From Proales similis (taxonomy: Eukaryota > Rotifera > Eurotatoria > Ploima > Proalidae): DNA of 64,000 nt. The DNA lies in the NCBI GenBank assembly GCA_019059635.1, contig JAGVRJ010000001.1, positions 1,922,001-1,986,000 of the forward strand, written 5' to 3'. The notes under the pieces were generated by a model. That model did no database searches. It saw only the letters and a program-made list of their open reading frames with translations, and was not told the origin of the DNA. Positions within the stretch are counted from its first letter, which is position 1, and every line of letters begins with the position of its first letter. A program made the position numbers and the translations under genes. Below, piece after piece: positions 10,325 to 23,023 of the stretch.

Positions 10325-11603
10325 TTATGCCAGAATTGTGTTTTTTTGTAGATTTTTACGGGAACTGGATTCAGAGCAGCTCAAACGGTTTGATTTAAAC
10401 GAGGGAAAGAGACAAGAGCAGGTTAGCTTCCTAAAAATTATTTTGTAGGCATCGCGCAGAGTCGGATTGTAAAGAGCGTACAGAATGGGATTAAGGGCCG
10501 AGTTGACATGCGCCAGAAGATTTGAGTAAGCATGAAGCCAAGCTGGCAGGTAATCTTCAAAGCCAACTAAATAGATCACGGAGAGTGGCAACCAGCAGAT
10601 TGCGAACAAGAAAAAGGCGGCAAACAATGATTTGGCCACAAGAATCGTCAATCGGCTTGACTTGGCAGAGTTGACCTGGTTTTGTACGCGGCCCTTTACT
10701 TGTTTGATAAAGAGGAAAATCTGCAGGTAGCAGATACTGATCACAATGCAAGGTAGATAGATGCAGATAACCACAAATGGAATTGTGAATCCCTTTTTCA
10801 AGCGATCGAACAAGCAGCTTTTTGTCTTTTGATCAAATAGCCTTCCTCCGATTTCTGCAAGATTGTCTCGTTATTGGACCAAGAAGAAAAAGCATAAACT
10901 TTTTTACCTGTAAAGTTGACCACTTCGATGAGAAAACTGGCGAGCCAGGTAATAAGGCAGTAAACAGCTGCTTTTCGCAAAGTGAACCAACGCTTGTAGC
11001 TCTTTGGGTATATTATGGCCAGATAGCTTGAGGAATAAAATTGACTTGTGAGACCAAGTTGAGTTAAGTGAAACAAGATGGCAAAACTTACCGATTAAGC
11101 GCCAAGAACCCCATCGACAGTAAAGTTGCAGCACAAGAGACAAGACAGATGGCTGCGATGGCTTGGCATAAGAAGTCATGTCTAAAATAGAATTCTCCTC
11201 CAAGCAAAGAGCCTGAAGCAAGCGAGTTTATATGAATTCCAGCAAACTATTTCTTCCATTTCTATCTCAAACCTGTTAGAGTGGCCAAGCCCACAACCAC
11301 ACTGACAAGCAGATCGGCCAGCGATTGACTGCCGAGCACGATATAAGTCGGATTTAACCGAAGCGAGCGGAATCGCAAAACGGCACCGATGGTTATCGTG
11401 TTTCCTGGTGGCGAGTGTTTTCAAGTTTCAAGTAGATTATTTCTTTTAAGCTCGAAATTTCGCCTACCTACGAGGCCAATCAGAATGGCCAGCATGAATA
11501 ATACTGCTGTCGGTACATAAATCAAGTAGAAATCTACAAGTGAAGCATCTTGCAAGGTTGAATTGGTCGAGTTGAAAGCGAAAAATCGCGCACTAATCAT
11601 CAT
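10325..11603 (-). CDS. class A (rhodopsin-family) GPCR, tandem copy D
   Basis: Exons from 5' to 3': 11603-11468, 11404-11273, 11212-11092, 11026-10908, 10854-10325; 345 residues. Starts MMISARFFAFNSTNST with two sequons (NST). Helix 3 ends in NRY, loop 2 reads GGRLFDQKTKSCLFDR, helix 6 has CWLP and helix 7 NPILY. The tail has a Cys pair (CSCLF) that could be palmitoylated, then a Ser-rich end. All four internal introns fall at the same codons and phases as in copies A-C, which proves common descent by tandem duplication. Confidence 0.87.
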
Positions 11604-12178
11604 TTTTCCGAATCTTTCCAATCTTTTCGCTCTAAAGCAGTCGCATTTTTATGGAAGTCAAAATAGACAAATGTGGTATTTCTTGATCGTTAAATTAGCA
11701 CCTTAGCTGTTTTGATTTTTGCATTTTGAAGGTTCAATGCCTCTTTACCAAAACGTATTTTAACGACTTTTCTCTTTTCGTTTGCCTAAGAATTTATAAG
11801 TAAACGCCCACTAAGGTCAATAAAAAGAAAATCTATGCTTGAGTGAATTGAACGATTGTTTCATTCAGCGTTGAAATTCATTCAAACTGTATCTTTTTTT
11901 AAGCTGCGAAATCTTCTTTTCATTTTACTGCAATTTATCAGAGTTGCTAGGCTTCCGGGAATCGCATTAGGGAAACTATATTATGAAATTAAATAATTTC
12001 ACATTTTTATCTGCTCACCTTCCTTCAGTTTTCCTTTTTCTTTTGAACGCTTGTTAGGCCAAGTCAATCTGGACGCCGCTTGGCATGCAATCAATTAGCT
12101 CATGTAACAGTGAAGCTGGTCGTTTAATAATCAACATTTTATTTCGTGCTTAAGAGATTATCAAACAGAGAAGCGAAT
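11604..12178. other. intergenic between GPCR copy D and the class C receptor
   Basis: 575 nt, AT-rich: promoter side of copy D and 3' side of the class C receptor, with a minus-strand AATAAA at 12138-12143, 36 nt past the latter's stop. No gene seen. Confidence 0.5.
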
Positions 12179-14428
12179 TTAAACGTATGTCTTTCTACTA
12201 GGATCGTGCAATGCTGATTGGTTTCCGGGCTCGATCGGATTGAAGCTTAAACAGGTTGTTTGAGTGCAATTCAAATTAGAGTTGGAGTTTAAATTCTTGA
12301 CGTTCAGTGCTTGACTGGATCCTGGTTCGTAAGAGTTGGGCGTACTGCTCGAGTAGATTGAGAGTGAAGACGAATTGACCTTGCCAATTGAACTGTCGTC
12401 AGACTCTCGTTTGGGCCTGAATTCACCCTCGTTCGCTTGTTCTTGAATAGAGTGGTTGGCAGCAGCCGCAACGCCCAACTGCATCAAACGATTGAGAAGT
12501 CTCTCTTTGCTCGGCAGCTGAGGCGCTAGATTGCCGATCTGAGTTCTGTATTGGCTCTCGTCGTTTTCAAGCTCTTTGGCCTTTTGGATGGCCTCTATAG
12601 TCAGATATTCTGGATTGTGAACCGTTTCACACTGGTCGCGAAGGCATTTGCGCATCAGAGTCATGGCGTCGAACAGGCCGTTTCCTTGTATGTTGTACGT
12701 GCACTGAATTGACTTGGCCAATTCCAATTGCTTTCGATAAAAGTCGTAGATGAGCGGCGAATAACGACGTGTGTTGGACAAGTCAGTTGAAATCGAATGG
12801 CGAACTTTGTTGGTGAGCTGTTCGACCTCATCGAGCTCGTGTCGTATCTGATCGGTGTTGCTCAGGCCAGTTTGCCTCTTCTCGCTTTCCTCTACTCTGT
12901 GGGTCTCTATAAGGAGCGAATTGAAAGCCCTAGAGTTCGATTGGAGCTAAACGTGTTATAAAAGAGAGCTGCTTGCCTGTCGACTGCTCTGGTCCAGAAG
13001 AGTCTGCACTTTTCAAAACAAACGAAGCCACCTCTTCCTGATGAATAAAGGCGCGATGCGACTTGGGATGGAGTGTCAGGTAGCTTAGCTTTTCCTTGGC
13101 CACTCTGACTTTATCGTGCAGCACGTTGATTATCTCTTCTTTCTGAAGAACGATTAAAACTCAAATCTTCATCGAGCGATTGAATGATGCCGCCTCACCT
13201 GCTTTAAATAGGCTTTGAGTTGATTATTTTCATGCAACAGCTCGCAAAGCTCTTCCTCGAACTTGCTGGCCGGCACACTCTCCCCTTTGCCATTGTAGGT
13301 GGCGACGCCGGTGTGCAAAAACATCTGTGAGAGTGAAATCTTGAGATTGTCATCGTTACGCTTCTCGTACCACAAGCGAATCTAAAAAGAGAAACAAGTC
13401 AAGTGCGCGATTAGTAAATTGGCTTAAATGAGACAAACGGTCAACGAACCTTGGGCACAAATATCAAACATTGAGTAGAACAGGTGGAGAGTATGACTCC
13501 GATGGTGAGAAACGCTTGAACTACATCAGGCCAATCGCGCAATAGCTTTAATTGGATTTAAATGAAACATTGAAGTACCTTTTAGAAAGTAAAAGAAACT
13601 TACCTGCATGAGGGACATTGAGCCGAGGCCGGCGACTATAATTGCAAATGTGCTCATCAACAAGTACTTGGCGTCGTTCATTGAGGGAACTTGAACGTTA
13701 CGGATGAGCCAGGCAAGGTAAATGCCGTACATGAAAGTGATCAGTTTGAGTAGAGTGAACACAGTGATCCAAACTTCGTCGAGCTTGGATCGGCATTCGA
13801 GAATGAGATGGACTTGAGATAGAGGCGACAAGTCGTGAACTATGCCGCTGGGCTCATTTGTCGAGTTGGTGTCGGGTCGCGCGACGCGCACCAGCTGAGG
13901 GGAATGCTCGTAAACAAACCGAGCGCGGATGCTTAGCGGATCGAAGTATTGCCAGCAAGCTGCGATTGCAGAATCAATCAGAACGAGCACAAGCAAATAG
14001 GAGACGAGGTGCTCGTCGCGGATAATAACTCGCTTCAGTCGAGGACTTGTTTCGAATATTTTGTAAATGCGCCACGCTTTGCCCAACATTGCTCCGTAGA
14101 CAATTGTAGAGGCGATGGGCAATATCCATGCGTTGGCCTGGCACATAAACGCCGCCAGCTGACGGTTCTGTGCGGCCATCAACGACTTGACGTTGCTCAG
14201 CAAAGGCGTCAAGTAAAGCAAGAGACAGCCAAAGCAGATTATGCTGTTTATGTTCGGACTTGACATTTTTATGAGACGAAAGTTGCGATTCTTAAAGTTG
14301 AACACGAAGAAGAGGACTGTGAGAAACATGGCGATCAAACAGAGCGATGAGCTGATGTAGACAATCGACATGTGCGGACGCTTGAGCTCGTGTCCGTCCA
14401 TCCAATTTTCACTCTCTTCTCGGTTCAT
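12179..14428 (-). CDS. class C GPCR of the GABA-B / GPR156 type, without Venus-flytrap domain
   Basis: Exons from 5' to 3': 14428-13604, 13545-13450, 13381-13199, 13142-12977, 12906-12179; 665 residues. The last intron has a GC donor (AG followed by GCAAGC) and is the only choice I found that keeps the frame. Seven membrane helices start at about residue 20. Motifs typical of GABA-B-like receptors are present: IKMSSPNINSIICFG after helix 1, GAMLGKAWRIYKIF before the second cytosolic loop, and a DPL after helix 4. After helix 7 there is a Leu-zipper-like coiled coil (ELLHENNQLKAYLKQ, then KEEIINVLHDKVRVAKEKL), placed as in GPR156. The protein begins only about 20 residues before helix 1, and no Venus-flytrap coding sequence lies upstream. 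That makes GPR156 a better match than GABBR1/2. GPR156 is a constitutively active Gi/o receptor in vertebrate hair cells; function here is unknown. Confidence 0.82.
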
Positions 14429-14767
14429 CTTGTTTGATTGAGTGTGTAGGCAGCTATTCGACTCTTTTGGTTGTCAATTTCGATCGGAGGCCAAAATCTC
14501 TGGGTTTTAGTCTTCCTCTCTCTCTCTCTCTCTAAATTGTTCTCTCGTTTTACCTTTTGAACGTCAGCGCTTGAATTTGTATTATTTTCCCACTGGAGTG
14601 CTTTGCAAAGTTCTGCGCTTGAAAAGAGGCTCGCTCCTTTCAATTAGCTCGTTTGTTTGAACAATCGCCCAAAATACAAATAGCAACTTGATGCGTACAA
14701 TGGGATCGAGTGGCGAGCGACCGATGAGCCAGGATAGAGGAGAACGGTGGCGACCTGTATGTGGTTC

Positions 14768-14814
<47 letters not shown>

Positions 14815-15912
14815 GATTATGATGACCACGGCCACGCGCTGCTCGGGCTTCACGCTCCGTTCGAATTATGATTCACTTAGAGGGCGACAATTATTCGACG
14901 CGCCTTGGACCTGAGGCGCCCATCAAAGCGTGACCCAGATCGAGCGTGCGCCTCGGTGAGATTATCCAACCTCCCGGCTCGGACGACAACTCGCTAATCT
15001 CTGAGCAAATAAGCGCCCAATTAGAATCGGATGCCTGTTTGCCCTGGCCCTTGCTCACAAACATTACGCCTTTGATTAGAGTATTTTTATCTTTTCAAAT
15101 CGCCTTCCTTCTACTCATATTTCCTCCCATCATGTCTCTCTCGGGCCCTTTGAACAGATCATCTTGTTTGCCCCATAAACTGTATAACTCGACTTGCCAC
15201 AAGTCGGACCAGTCTCCCCGCTCATTTCATTTTTGGTCTCGATTGCCGATCAAAATAAAATTGAGCTTCTTGATCAATCAAATCTTTCTGTCCAGAGGTA
15301 TTCAGAGGTGATGATGATTATATATTAAGCTTGGGCCAAAATCATCAAACAAATGGCTTGGCACCTTTGCGATCGAGTCCAGTGCACGGGTGGCCAGCAA
15401 GAATTGAGTAGAATGGGCGCCAGAATAGATATGAACGAGGGCGCAGTAAGGACCAAAGAAATGGACGATTCGGAGAGCGAACAGGCTCAAATGGGTCGGA
15501 GTTGGGAGCGGGGAGGGTCTTGAGAAAAAAAGGGTCCAATCAGCGGAGGTGAAGTTGGTTCGGAGCAAGCTTGCCGGGCGCCGTTCAGACAACGAAGGCC
15601 GGGTGCGGCAGAGAGCGACGAAGGCGAAACATTAGTTCGCTTCGCTTTATGTGTCCGTACACATCCGATTATTCGCACAGCGTTCGCGCGCTCATTCATT
15701 CACTCGCGGCTATGCGAGGCGCGCTGCTGCATCTTTGAGTTCATGGTGGCGGCAGCATATGCGCAGCTGATCAGGCCCTTATTCTCATTTATTCATGTCC
15801 ATCAGTGTAGCCATTTATCAGTCAAGCCCTAATTTCAGATAGACACCAAGTTGAGGCCCCAGAGAGCGATGAAAATAGCTGAAACAGGACAAAGCAACAG
15901 AGAATAGCGAAA
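14429..15912. other. divergent promoter region between class C GPCR and TRIP12
   Basis: About 1.5 kb shared upstream DNA of two divergently transcribed genes. It contains a (CT)n tract near 14513-14534 and a (GT)20 microsatellite at 14770-14810. Open frames at 14946-15311 (+) and 15302-15592 (-) lack ATG-splice support, homology or typical codon use, so I treat the region as non-coding. Confidence 0.55.
14770..14810 (+). repeat. (GT)n microsatellite
   Basis: About 20 uninterrupted GT dinucleotides in the shared upstream region of the class C receptor and TRIP12. Confidence 0.95.
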
Positions 15913-18900
15913 ATGGCCGATAGAAACGCGAGTGTCGACAAAAGACGAAGAAGTCTGGGTCGTCAAGCAAAGTGAGTTTGGCCGTTTTCTGCTCTCGATC
16001 GACTCTTGTTAATCCAAACTTCAGAAGCTCCAAGGACCCCGGCTCTCCGAACCTGAAAGAAGAATCGCCCAGAAGTAAAAAACGAAAAACTTCGTCATCG
16101 GAAGCGAAGGGTATGTTAGAGACCGTACATGCAGCTGCTAACTCACTCGCTAACTGGCACATCGATGGCCAATAGCTGAAAGTGCCAGAGCAAGTAGAAA
16201 CCCAGAAGAGACAGAGCGACCATTGACAAGACGCCATTCACATCGCCTGGCGACCGCTGCGGGCGAGAGCAGCAAAAGAAAGAGTACGAGATCGCCAGAG
16301 AGGCGAGGAGCAGTCGAGCTTCAGGCAACAACTAAAAGAAGCAAATTAAATCGAAGCTCACGGCGGCATCGAGCCGATTCGTCGTCGCCTTCAACTCGTT
16401 CGAGTGTATCGACCAGCGAACCTAATACTCAGCCGGACAGTCACCCGCCAGTCGGTTAGTCGAGCTTGTTTGTTTTTGATTTGGCTCAGCTCAGATGCTT
16501 TTGTGGGCCAAAATTCGGCGGCAGACAGTCTGTCGGACGATTGTAGCCCGGGAGCAAAGATAAACAGTTTAAGGCGACCAGAGTTGCAGCGAGCAGTTTG
16601 TATGCTCGCTTATTCCCGTTAGCCGACAGTCGGCATTAAATGAGTAGTTGCTGAGCCCAAGTGGACAGAGACTAGATGGCCTAGTGGGGCTAGAGCTAAG
16701 GAGGCGATCTCGCGCGAGCAGATGCACGGGAGTTCAAATCCGCGGTCGCCGCTCGCATTTGCTAGAAGACACGAGCGACGCCCCGCTGCACTCACGCACT
16801 CGCTTGGCCGCCTCTATTTCGAGTTAATAGAGTCATTGCAGTATGTGCCGAGGTCGTATTGCGATGCTAACTAACTCGTAACACGAAAATTCTACTTTAA
16901 AATCTTCTCTCGCTTGCACGCACTCGCTTGCTGAGACGTTCGGAGTAGATACATGACTTGCGTTTTGTTAGGCCGGCGTAAAACTTTTTTGTCCCACTAC
17001 TCCTTTTTGCGGCGATTAGGCGCAAATTATTACAAACGATTGCATTCACCATACGCGGCCAATGAATGAGGGTGAACGGGCGAGGGGAGGGGGCGGGAGG
17101 TTCAGTTATTTAGCATATCTATTCTAACGTGCTCTCATTCTATTCACTTGGTGTTTTAAAAATATATATTTGTTAAATTCTTCTCTTGACGCAGGCGAAA
17201 CAACGAACAAGCAAGCAGCAGCGGCGGCGGCGGCGACGACCGAGACAGGAGTGCCGGAGAGGCGAACAAGAAGAAAAGATAGCAGTGGCAACAAGTCCAA
17301 GTCAGCTCGAGCCAGTTCGACAACAACGCATGAGAGCACGAGCAAGGCAACTTCAGCATCTAATAGCCAAACAGATAAGACAGATTCCAAGTCAACAGCA
17401 GGCGGCGCATCTGCAACAGCCGAGTTAGATAACAAGCAAGCACGTTCTAAGAGCAAAGGAACGCGAACGAACAATTCGAGCGAAGGCACAAGCAGCAACG
17501 CAGCAACAGCTGTAATGAGTGGCGACGCAAGTGAGTCGAGCGAGAACGAGGCGCTTGGCAATTACGGTCGAATCAGCGATCTACTCCAAACGCGTGGTCT
17601 TCCGTCCCACATTGTGAACGTGTTCGGCAGCAAAATGCAGCAGCTCATCTGCCGAACAATGTCCTCGGGCATGTCGCAGCGAACGCAGCAACTGGTCAGC
17701 TCATTGCAGCAAAGTGACGAATCGCTTAAGCTCACAGCCCTTGGCGAGCTCTGTCAAATGCTGGTCATGAGCAATGAAGAGACCCTGATCGGTTTCCCGG
17801 TCAAGCAAGTCGTGCCTTTGCTCCTTCAGTGTGTTGGCACGTCCAGCCAGAACTATGAGCTCATGAATCAGGCTTGCAGGGCTCTGACCTATTTGATGGA
17901 GATTTTGCCCCGAACGAGCGCTCTGGTGGCCAACGGCGTCGACATTCTGCTCGATAAGCTTCAATCGATTCAATGCATGGACGTGGCCGAACAAGCGCTC
18001 ACTGCACTCGAGATTCTCTCTCGGCGACATTCGAAGCAGATTCTCAACTCGTCCGGCAGCATCGGTGCAGTGCTCACCTTTATCGAGTTCTTTTCGATTA
18101 ACGCCCAACGAGACGCGTTGTCCATAACGGCCAACTGCTGCCAGAACATGATCCGCGATGAGTTTGTGCGCATCCAAGGCTCGCTGTCGCTGATCGCCGA
18201 GCGTCTCAACCACTCGGACAAGAAGACAGTTGAGTCGGCTTGCGGTGTATTCGCCCGTCTAGTGGAGAATTTCCAGCGAGAGCCGGCGCTCATTAAAGAA
18301 ATCGCTTCCCATCAAGTATTGGCCAACATCAAACGCCTTCTAATTGAACAGCATTCTCTCATGAGCACGGCAACGTTTGTCAGCCTGCTTCACACAGTCT
18401 ACTTGATGTTGGCAAGCTGCAGCGAGCTGGCCATCGAGTTGATCGAGTGTGGAATGCCTGAAGCACTGCGAATGCTTCTAGTAGACGAAGAGGGCCGCTC
18501 ACCACAGCAGCTCTACGAAATAGTGTCTATAATCGGCGAGAGCATGCCTCGCTTGCCCCAAGAGGGCCTTTTTGAAGTGGACGAGACATTGCGTCGCGCT
18601 TGTCCTCAACATTTGAATGAACAAGTCAACTGGATGTGGAAAGACGAGCAGCACGTTTGGCGTCCGTACACGCAGTCCGATTCGCGCATCATCGAAACCG
18701 CCTATGTGCAAGAAGAGGACGAGTGCGTTCTCACAACCATGGGTCGAACGTACGTCATCGACTTTGAGTCCATGATGCAGATAAACGAAGAAACGGGCAC
18801 ATCCAAAAGCGTCAAGCGGCTCAAGATTTCAGACGGAGCAGAAGCCAACGCCGAGCGCACTCGCTCGGTCGCTGACCAGCGTCTTGACTTTCTGAAGCGA

Positions 18901-21900
18901 GAGCCGGCCGCATATTATCAATTCGTTCAGCAGCTGTTTCCTCTGGTCTATGAGGTCTACGGCACATCGGCCGGACCGTCGCTTAAGAATCGTTCGCTCC
19001 GCACACTCATTCGTCTCATCTACCATTCGATGGGGCTCAAGAGCGCGCAAGGCGACTGTCTTCTATCCGAGCTTCTTGAATCTCGGCCCATTTCAGGACA
19101 CGTGGCATCGATGCTGGCCAATTCGGATCTCAAGATTGTGGTCGGTGGCATTCAGCTGTGTCACATTCTCATGCAAGCGCGGCCGGACATATTCTCCGTC
19201 TATTTGGTTCGCGAAGGCGTTCTGCATCAGATCGATGTGTTGATTCAGTCTGGCGAGCGACAGACTCGCAACAAGACACGAGACAGCTCAAGCTCGGGAA
19301 AATATCTTCGAAATATTCTCGTGCGCTCGAGTGGCCGAGCAAGTAAGAACTACGATTACAACAGTGGGTCCAAGCAACAACAGCCATCGCAGCAGCAGCA
19401 ACAGCAATCAAAAAGTCAAGAAGACTCAAAACACAAAGGAGCCAGAGGAGGAGGAGAAGAGAGCAAAAATCGAGAGCCGGTTGTTGAGCTGGCCCGCAAC
19501 CTTGACGCCTGCAGTCTTAAAGCTCGTCAATGGGTTGTGAGTGAGGCGGCCGCTTTTAAGCAAAAGTATTTCTCTCGCAGCAAACAAGCACCGGACACTT
19601 TTGATCAAATCAACAAGCTGGTGCAGGCCGAAGGAGTTCAATTCTGGAACGGACTGGTTCAGCTTTTTGCCGAGCTCGACGTCACTGGTTTCGAGATGAC
19701 CAGCACTGGACTGATTGAAAGAGTGACCAATCAATTAAGAGTGGAATCGGAGCACAAACCGGTCGGCTTTCGACAATTCCTGGCCAGCTTCGCTCGAATC
19801 GAGCCTAATCAGCCGTTGGCCTCTGTTGAGGATGTGCCCATGAAAACACTGGTCGCTAAGCTGCAGAACTGCATTGAACGTCTCGAGCAGTTTCCGGTTC
19901 GCATTCACGATGTACCGGACGCTGTCGGATGCGGTCGTTTGGCCATAAAATTCTTCCAGACTCATCAGCTCAAGTGTGTGCTGCAACGAGCCGATGTAGA
20001 GCAGCAAACCGACTCGCCAGGCACATCAAAGACGCAATGCGGTGCATGGCGGGGCATTCAAGTTAAAGTAGATCCACTCGCGCTAGTCGGCACCGTCGAG
20101 AAATATCTTGTGATGAGAGGGCTAGTGCGACCTAGCACCGCAGGGTCCGGTTCTCTTCTTTCAAGCTCATTGCCTTTGTCACGTGGTCTGCAAAGTTGCT
20201 TGCTACAAACGGGCAGCAAACTGGCCAGTGTCAAAGAGCCACGCAAAATGTCCAGACGCGAAAGAAAGAAACAGAACAAGCGAAGCAGCAAATTTCAACA
20301 GGAGCCAGGACAAGCGTCAGCAAATGTCGAGAGCAGCGACGATGAAGTAGCTGGCTCAATGGACCATCGAAACGAGTCGATGGAGGACGCTATATTCGAC
20401 AGCTTTGAGGAACACGACGCTTCCGTGGACGCGTTTGTTGCCGACGAGAGTGACGATGCCTTGCTTGAGCCTTTCGATGAAGAAAACTTTGTCGACGAAG
20501 ACGACTTTGAGGACGAGGACGACGAAGACGAAGATGACGACGACCAGTTCGACGAGGACGATCACATTGAGAGCGGCTCGCTTCGAACCTTTGAGTCGAG
20601 CTCGTTCAGAAAGAATCTTCCAAAAGTAGAGTTGTTCATCAACGGACAAAAGTTGGCCTCCAACGTCACAATATATCATGCGATCAAAATGGCCGAGGCC
20701 AGCGAGCAAGGTCCGGAGCTTGATAACGACCTGATCGTGAACAACGTGTGGAACAAGCTGCATGTTGTACACTACAAGGTGCTGTCCGACGAAGAGCCAG
20801 CCAAAGTGACGCGGCGAAGCTCGTCAAGTTCTCAGAGATCGAGCAGCAAAGCTCAGCCAGAGACGTCTGAAGAGCAGCCTTCCAATTTGAACACCGACCT
20901 GGCTCAAACTCGTCTGTATCGATCAATTCATGAGAGTGAGCAGACGAGCAAACTCTCAGATAAGAGCCTTGCCGCAATTGGTTTGCTGCGAATGCTTCAT
21001 GCGCTCAATCAGGACTGGTACCTGCTTTACTGTGAAGAGTCAAGTAGAGCCGAGCTGAGTGCCAACTCGCATCTGATCGCCCGCGAGTCGTTTGTCAACT
21101 CACGCTTGACCGTAAAAGCCAACCGACAACTTCACGATCCGCTTGTGGTCATGACCGGCCACTTGCCCGAATGGCTGCCCGAATTGATGCGAAGAAATCC
21201 GTTTTTGTTTGCCTTCGACACTCGTTTCATGTACTTTTATGTATCGCGCCTGGACAGGGACCGTGCTATGCAGCGTTTGATGGACCTAAAGCCGGACATG
21301 TTTCAATCGCTTCACTCGTCCGATCGCACTCTGCCAAAGCTAGAGAAGAAGAAGAGAACTGTATCGCGCGAGGGCGATCTCATACAACAAGCCGATTCGA
21401 TATTGAACGAGTTCGTTAACCTGAGCTCGACGCAAACTAAGCAAGCATTGCTCGAGATTCAGTATGACAGTGAAGTGGGCACCGGTCTGGGCCCCACTCT
21501 AGAGTTCTACGCTCTACTCTCAAAAGAGCTTCAAAAGTGCGAGCATGAAATGTGGCGCGGTGAAAAGGTTTGCAGCGATGGCCAGCAATATTTTCATTCG
21601 CCACTAGGCCTCTATCCGTCGCCGGTAAAGCCAAGTGGAAGCAAACAAAGCTCCCAGCTGAGCAAGCTCAAGACCAAATTCAAGCTGTTTGGAAAGCTTG
21701 CTGCCAAATCTTTGGCCGACTCGCGTGTGCTCGACATTCCGCTCAGTGTTGCATTCTACAAGTGGCTGCTCGATCCGACAAGCTTGTGCTATGACGACAT
21801 AAGACTCATTGATTCCTGCCTATTTCACAGTCTTGAGTACTTGAATCAGCAATTGAGAAAAAGTAAAACACCTGGTGCAGATCTAAAGCAGATCGATCAA

Positions 21901-22533
21901 GATGTCAGGGCGCTTGACTTGGACTTTACACTGCCAGGCCATGCGGGAATTGAGCTCAGAAAGAACGGACGCAACGTTGAGCTCACTTTGGACAATCTGG
22001 ATCAGTATATCAGCTCGATTGTTGAGTGGACACTTGTAAAAGGCGTTCGAACACAGATGGAAGCGTTTATCGAGGGCTTTCAAAGCATCCTGCCTATAGA
22101 AAGCCTGAAGCTGTTCGATGCATACGAGCTGGACACTCTGTTCTGCGGCTCGGGTGCACAGCTGTGGGAGCCCGCAATATTGAGCAAATGCACTCGATGC
22201 GATCATGGCTACACGCACGAGAGTCAAGCAGTAAAATTCCTGTTCGAGATAATGAGCGCATTCGACGCCGATCAGCAGCGTAAATTCATTCAGTTTATAA
22301 CCGGTAGTCCACGTTTGCCGATCGGAGGTCTGCCTGCGCTCGTTCCTCAGCTCACCATAGTTCGCAAAGTAATGGACTCGGACAGCGGCAAAGAGAACGT
22401 GGACGATTACCTGCCATCCGTAATGACGTGTGTCAACTACCTCAAGCTGCCCGATTACTCTAAAGTGGAGATAATGCGCGAAAAGTTGCTCTTGGCCATG
22501 CAAGAAGGACAGCTCTCCTTTCACCTATCATGA
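15913..22533 (+). CDS. TRIP12: TRIP12-type HECT E3 ubiquitin ligase
   Basis: Four exons: 15913-15971, 16025-16110, 16176-16454, 17195-22533; 1920 residues. The last exon alone is 5.3 kb. Order of parts: a basic, Ser/Arg-rich disordered N-terminus (to about 240, with an Ala run near 145 and many KR pairs); armadillo-type helical repeats (about 265-600); a WWE domain near 612-690 (VNWMWKDEQHVWRPY); a long linker with a Gln run and a strongly acidic Asp/Glu block near 1240-1270; and a HECT domain in about the last 370 residues. The catalytic cysteine is C1887 (codon 22429-22431) in MTCVNYLKLPDYS, the standard HECT C-lobe motif. TRIP12 ubiquitinates nuclear proteins, including N-degron and ubiquitin-fusion substrates and PARP1, with the WWE domain binding poly-ADP-ribose. 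Length is close to human TRIP12 (about 1990-2040). The gene looks complete and intact. Confidence 0.95.
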
Positions 22534-23023
22534 AAATTTCACATTTATTTTAAAATTTCTCACTTTCTCATCTTTTTTTTTTCGGTGTTCTTGCTGTCGA
22601 ACCATCATTCTGCTAAGACCAGAGAAAATAATTGATTTTAACCATCGAAATTGTAATCGAGCTTGTCTGTTCACAATTTGCATTTTTCTCCTTCGTTTAA
22701 TTTAAACACAACGCAACTGCCCAATTCCTGATTATCTATCTATATATTATATATAAGCAAGCAACAGCAGCTCGATAAAGATAAAAATAAAAATTGAAGA
22801 CAAAACAAGGCTTATTCATAGGCCAGCAGCAGCAGGATATTGAATGAATTGGAAATGTGCAGCCCATGTTCATTTCTAAATCTAGTTAGAACACATGTAA
22901 AGTAAGAATTGAGGCGGCGAAATTCTGGACAAGTTAAATGAAAAATCTTCAAGAGGCCTTTCAAAAGTGAATAATTTAATATTTGAAAACGTGAAAATGA
23001 GCTTGAAAGATACGTCGGATGGA
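22534..23023. other. TRIP12 3' UTR and EIF2B1 promoter
   Basis: 490 nt of AT-rich sequence. AATAAA occurs near 22785-22792, about 255 nt after the TRIP12 stop. No coding exon seen before the EIF2B1 start at 23024. Confidence 0.5.

Noticed and set aside
14946-15311. 121-residue plus-strand frame in the class C receptor/TRIP12 spacer
   Set aside because: Starts at GTG, has no splice context and low-complexity hydrophobic composition; treated as non-coding.
16672-16760. tRNA-like sequence inside the long TRIP12 intron (TGGCCTAGTGG like an A box, GAGTTCAAATCC like a B box)
   Set aside because: The T stem would have three mismatches in five pairs and no matching acceptor stem was found. At best a decayed tRNA or a chance match.
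17124-17561. Hydrophobic minus-strand frame (145 residues) opposite the start of TRIP12 exon 4
   Set aside because: A mirror of Ser/Ala/Thr-rich coding sequence; no ATG-plus-homology support.
20356-20772. Minus-strand frame opposite the acidic block of TRIP12
   Set aside because: Reverse complement of Asp/Glu codons gives Val/Leu-rich open frame by composition alone.
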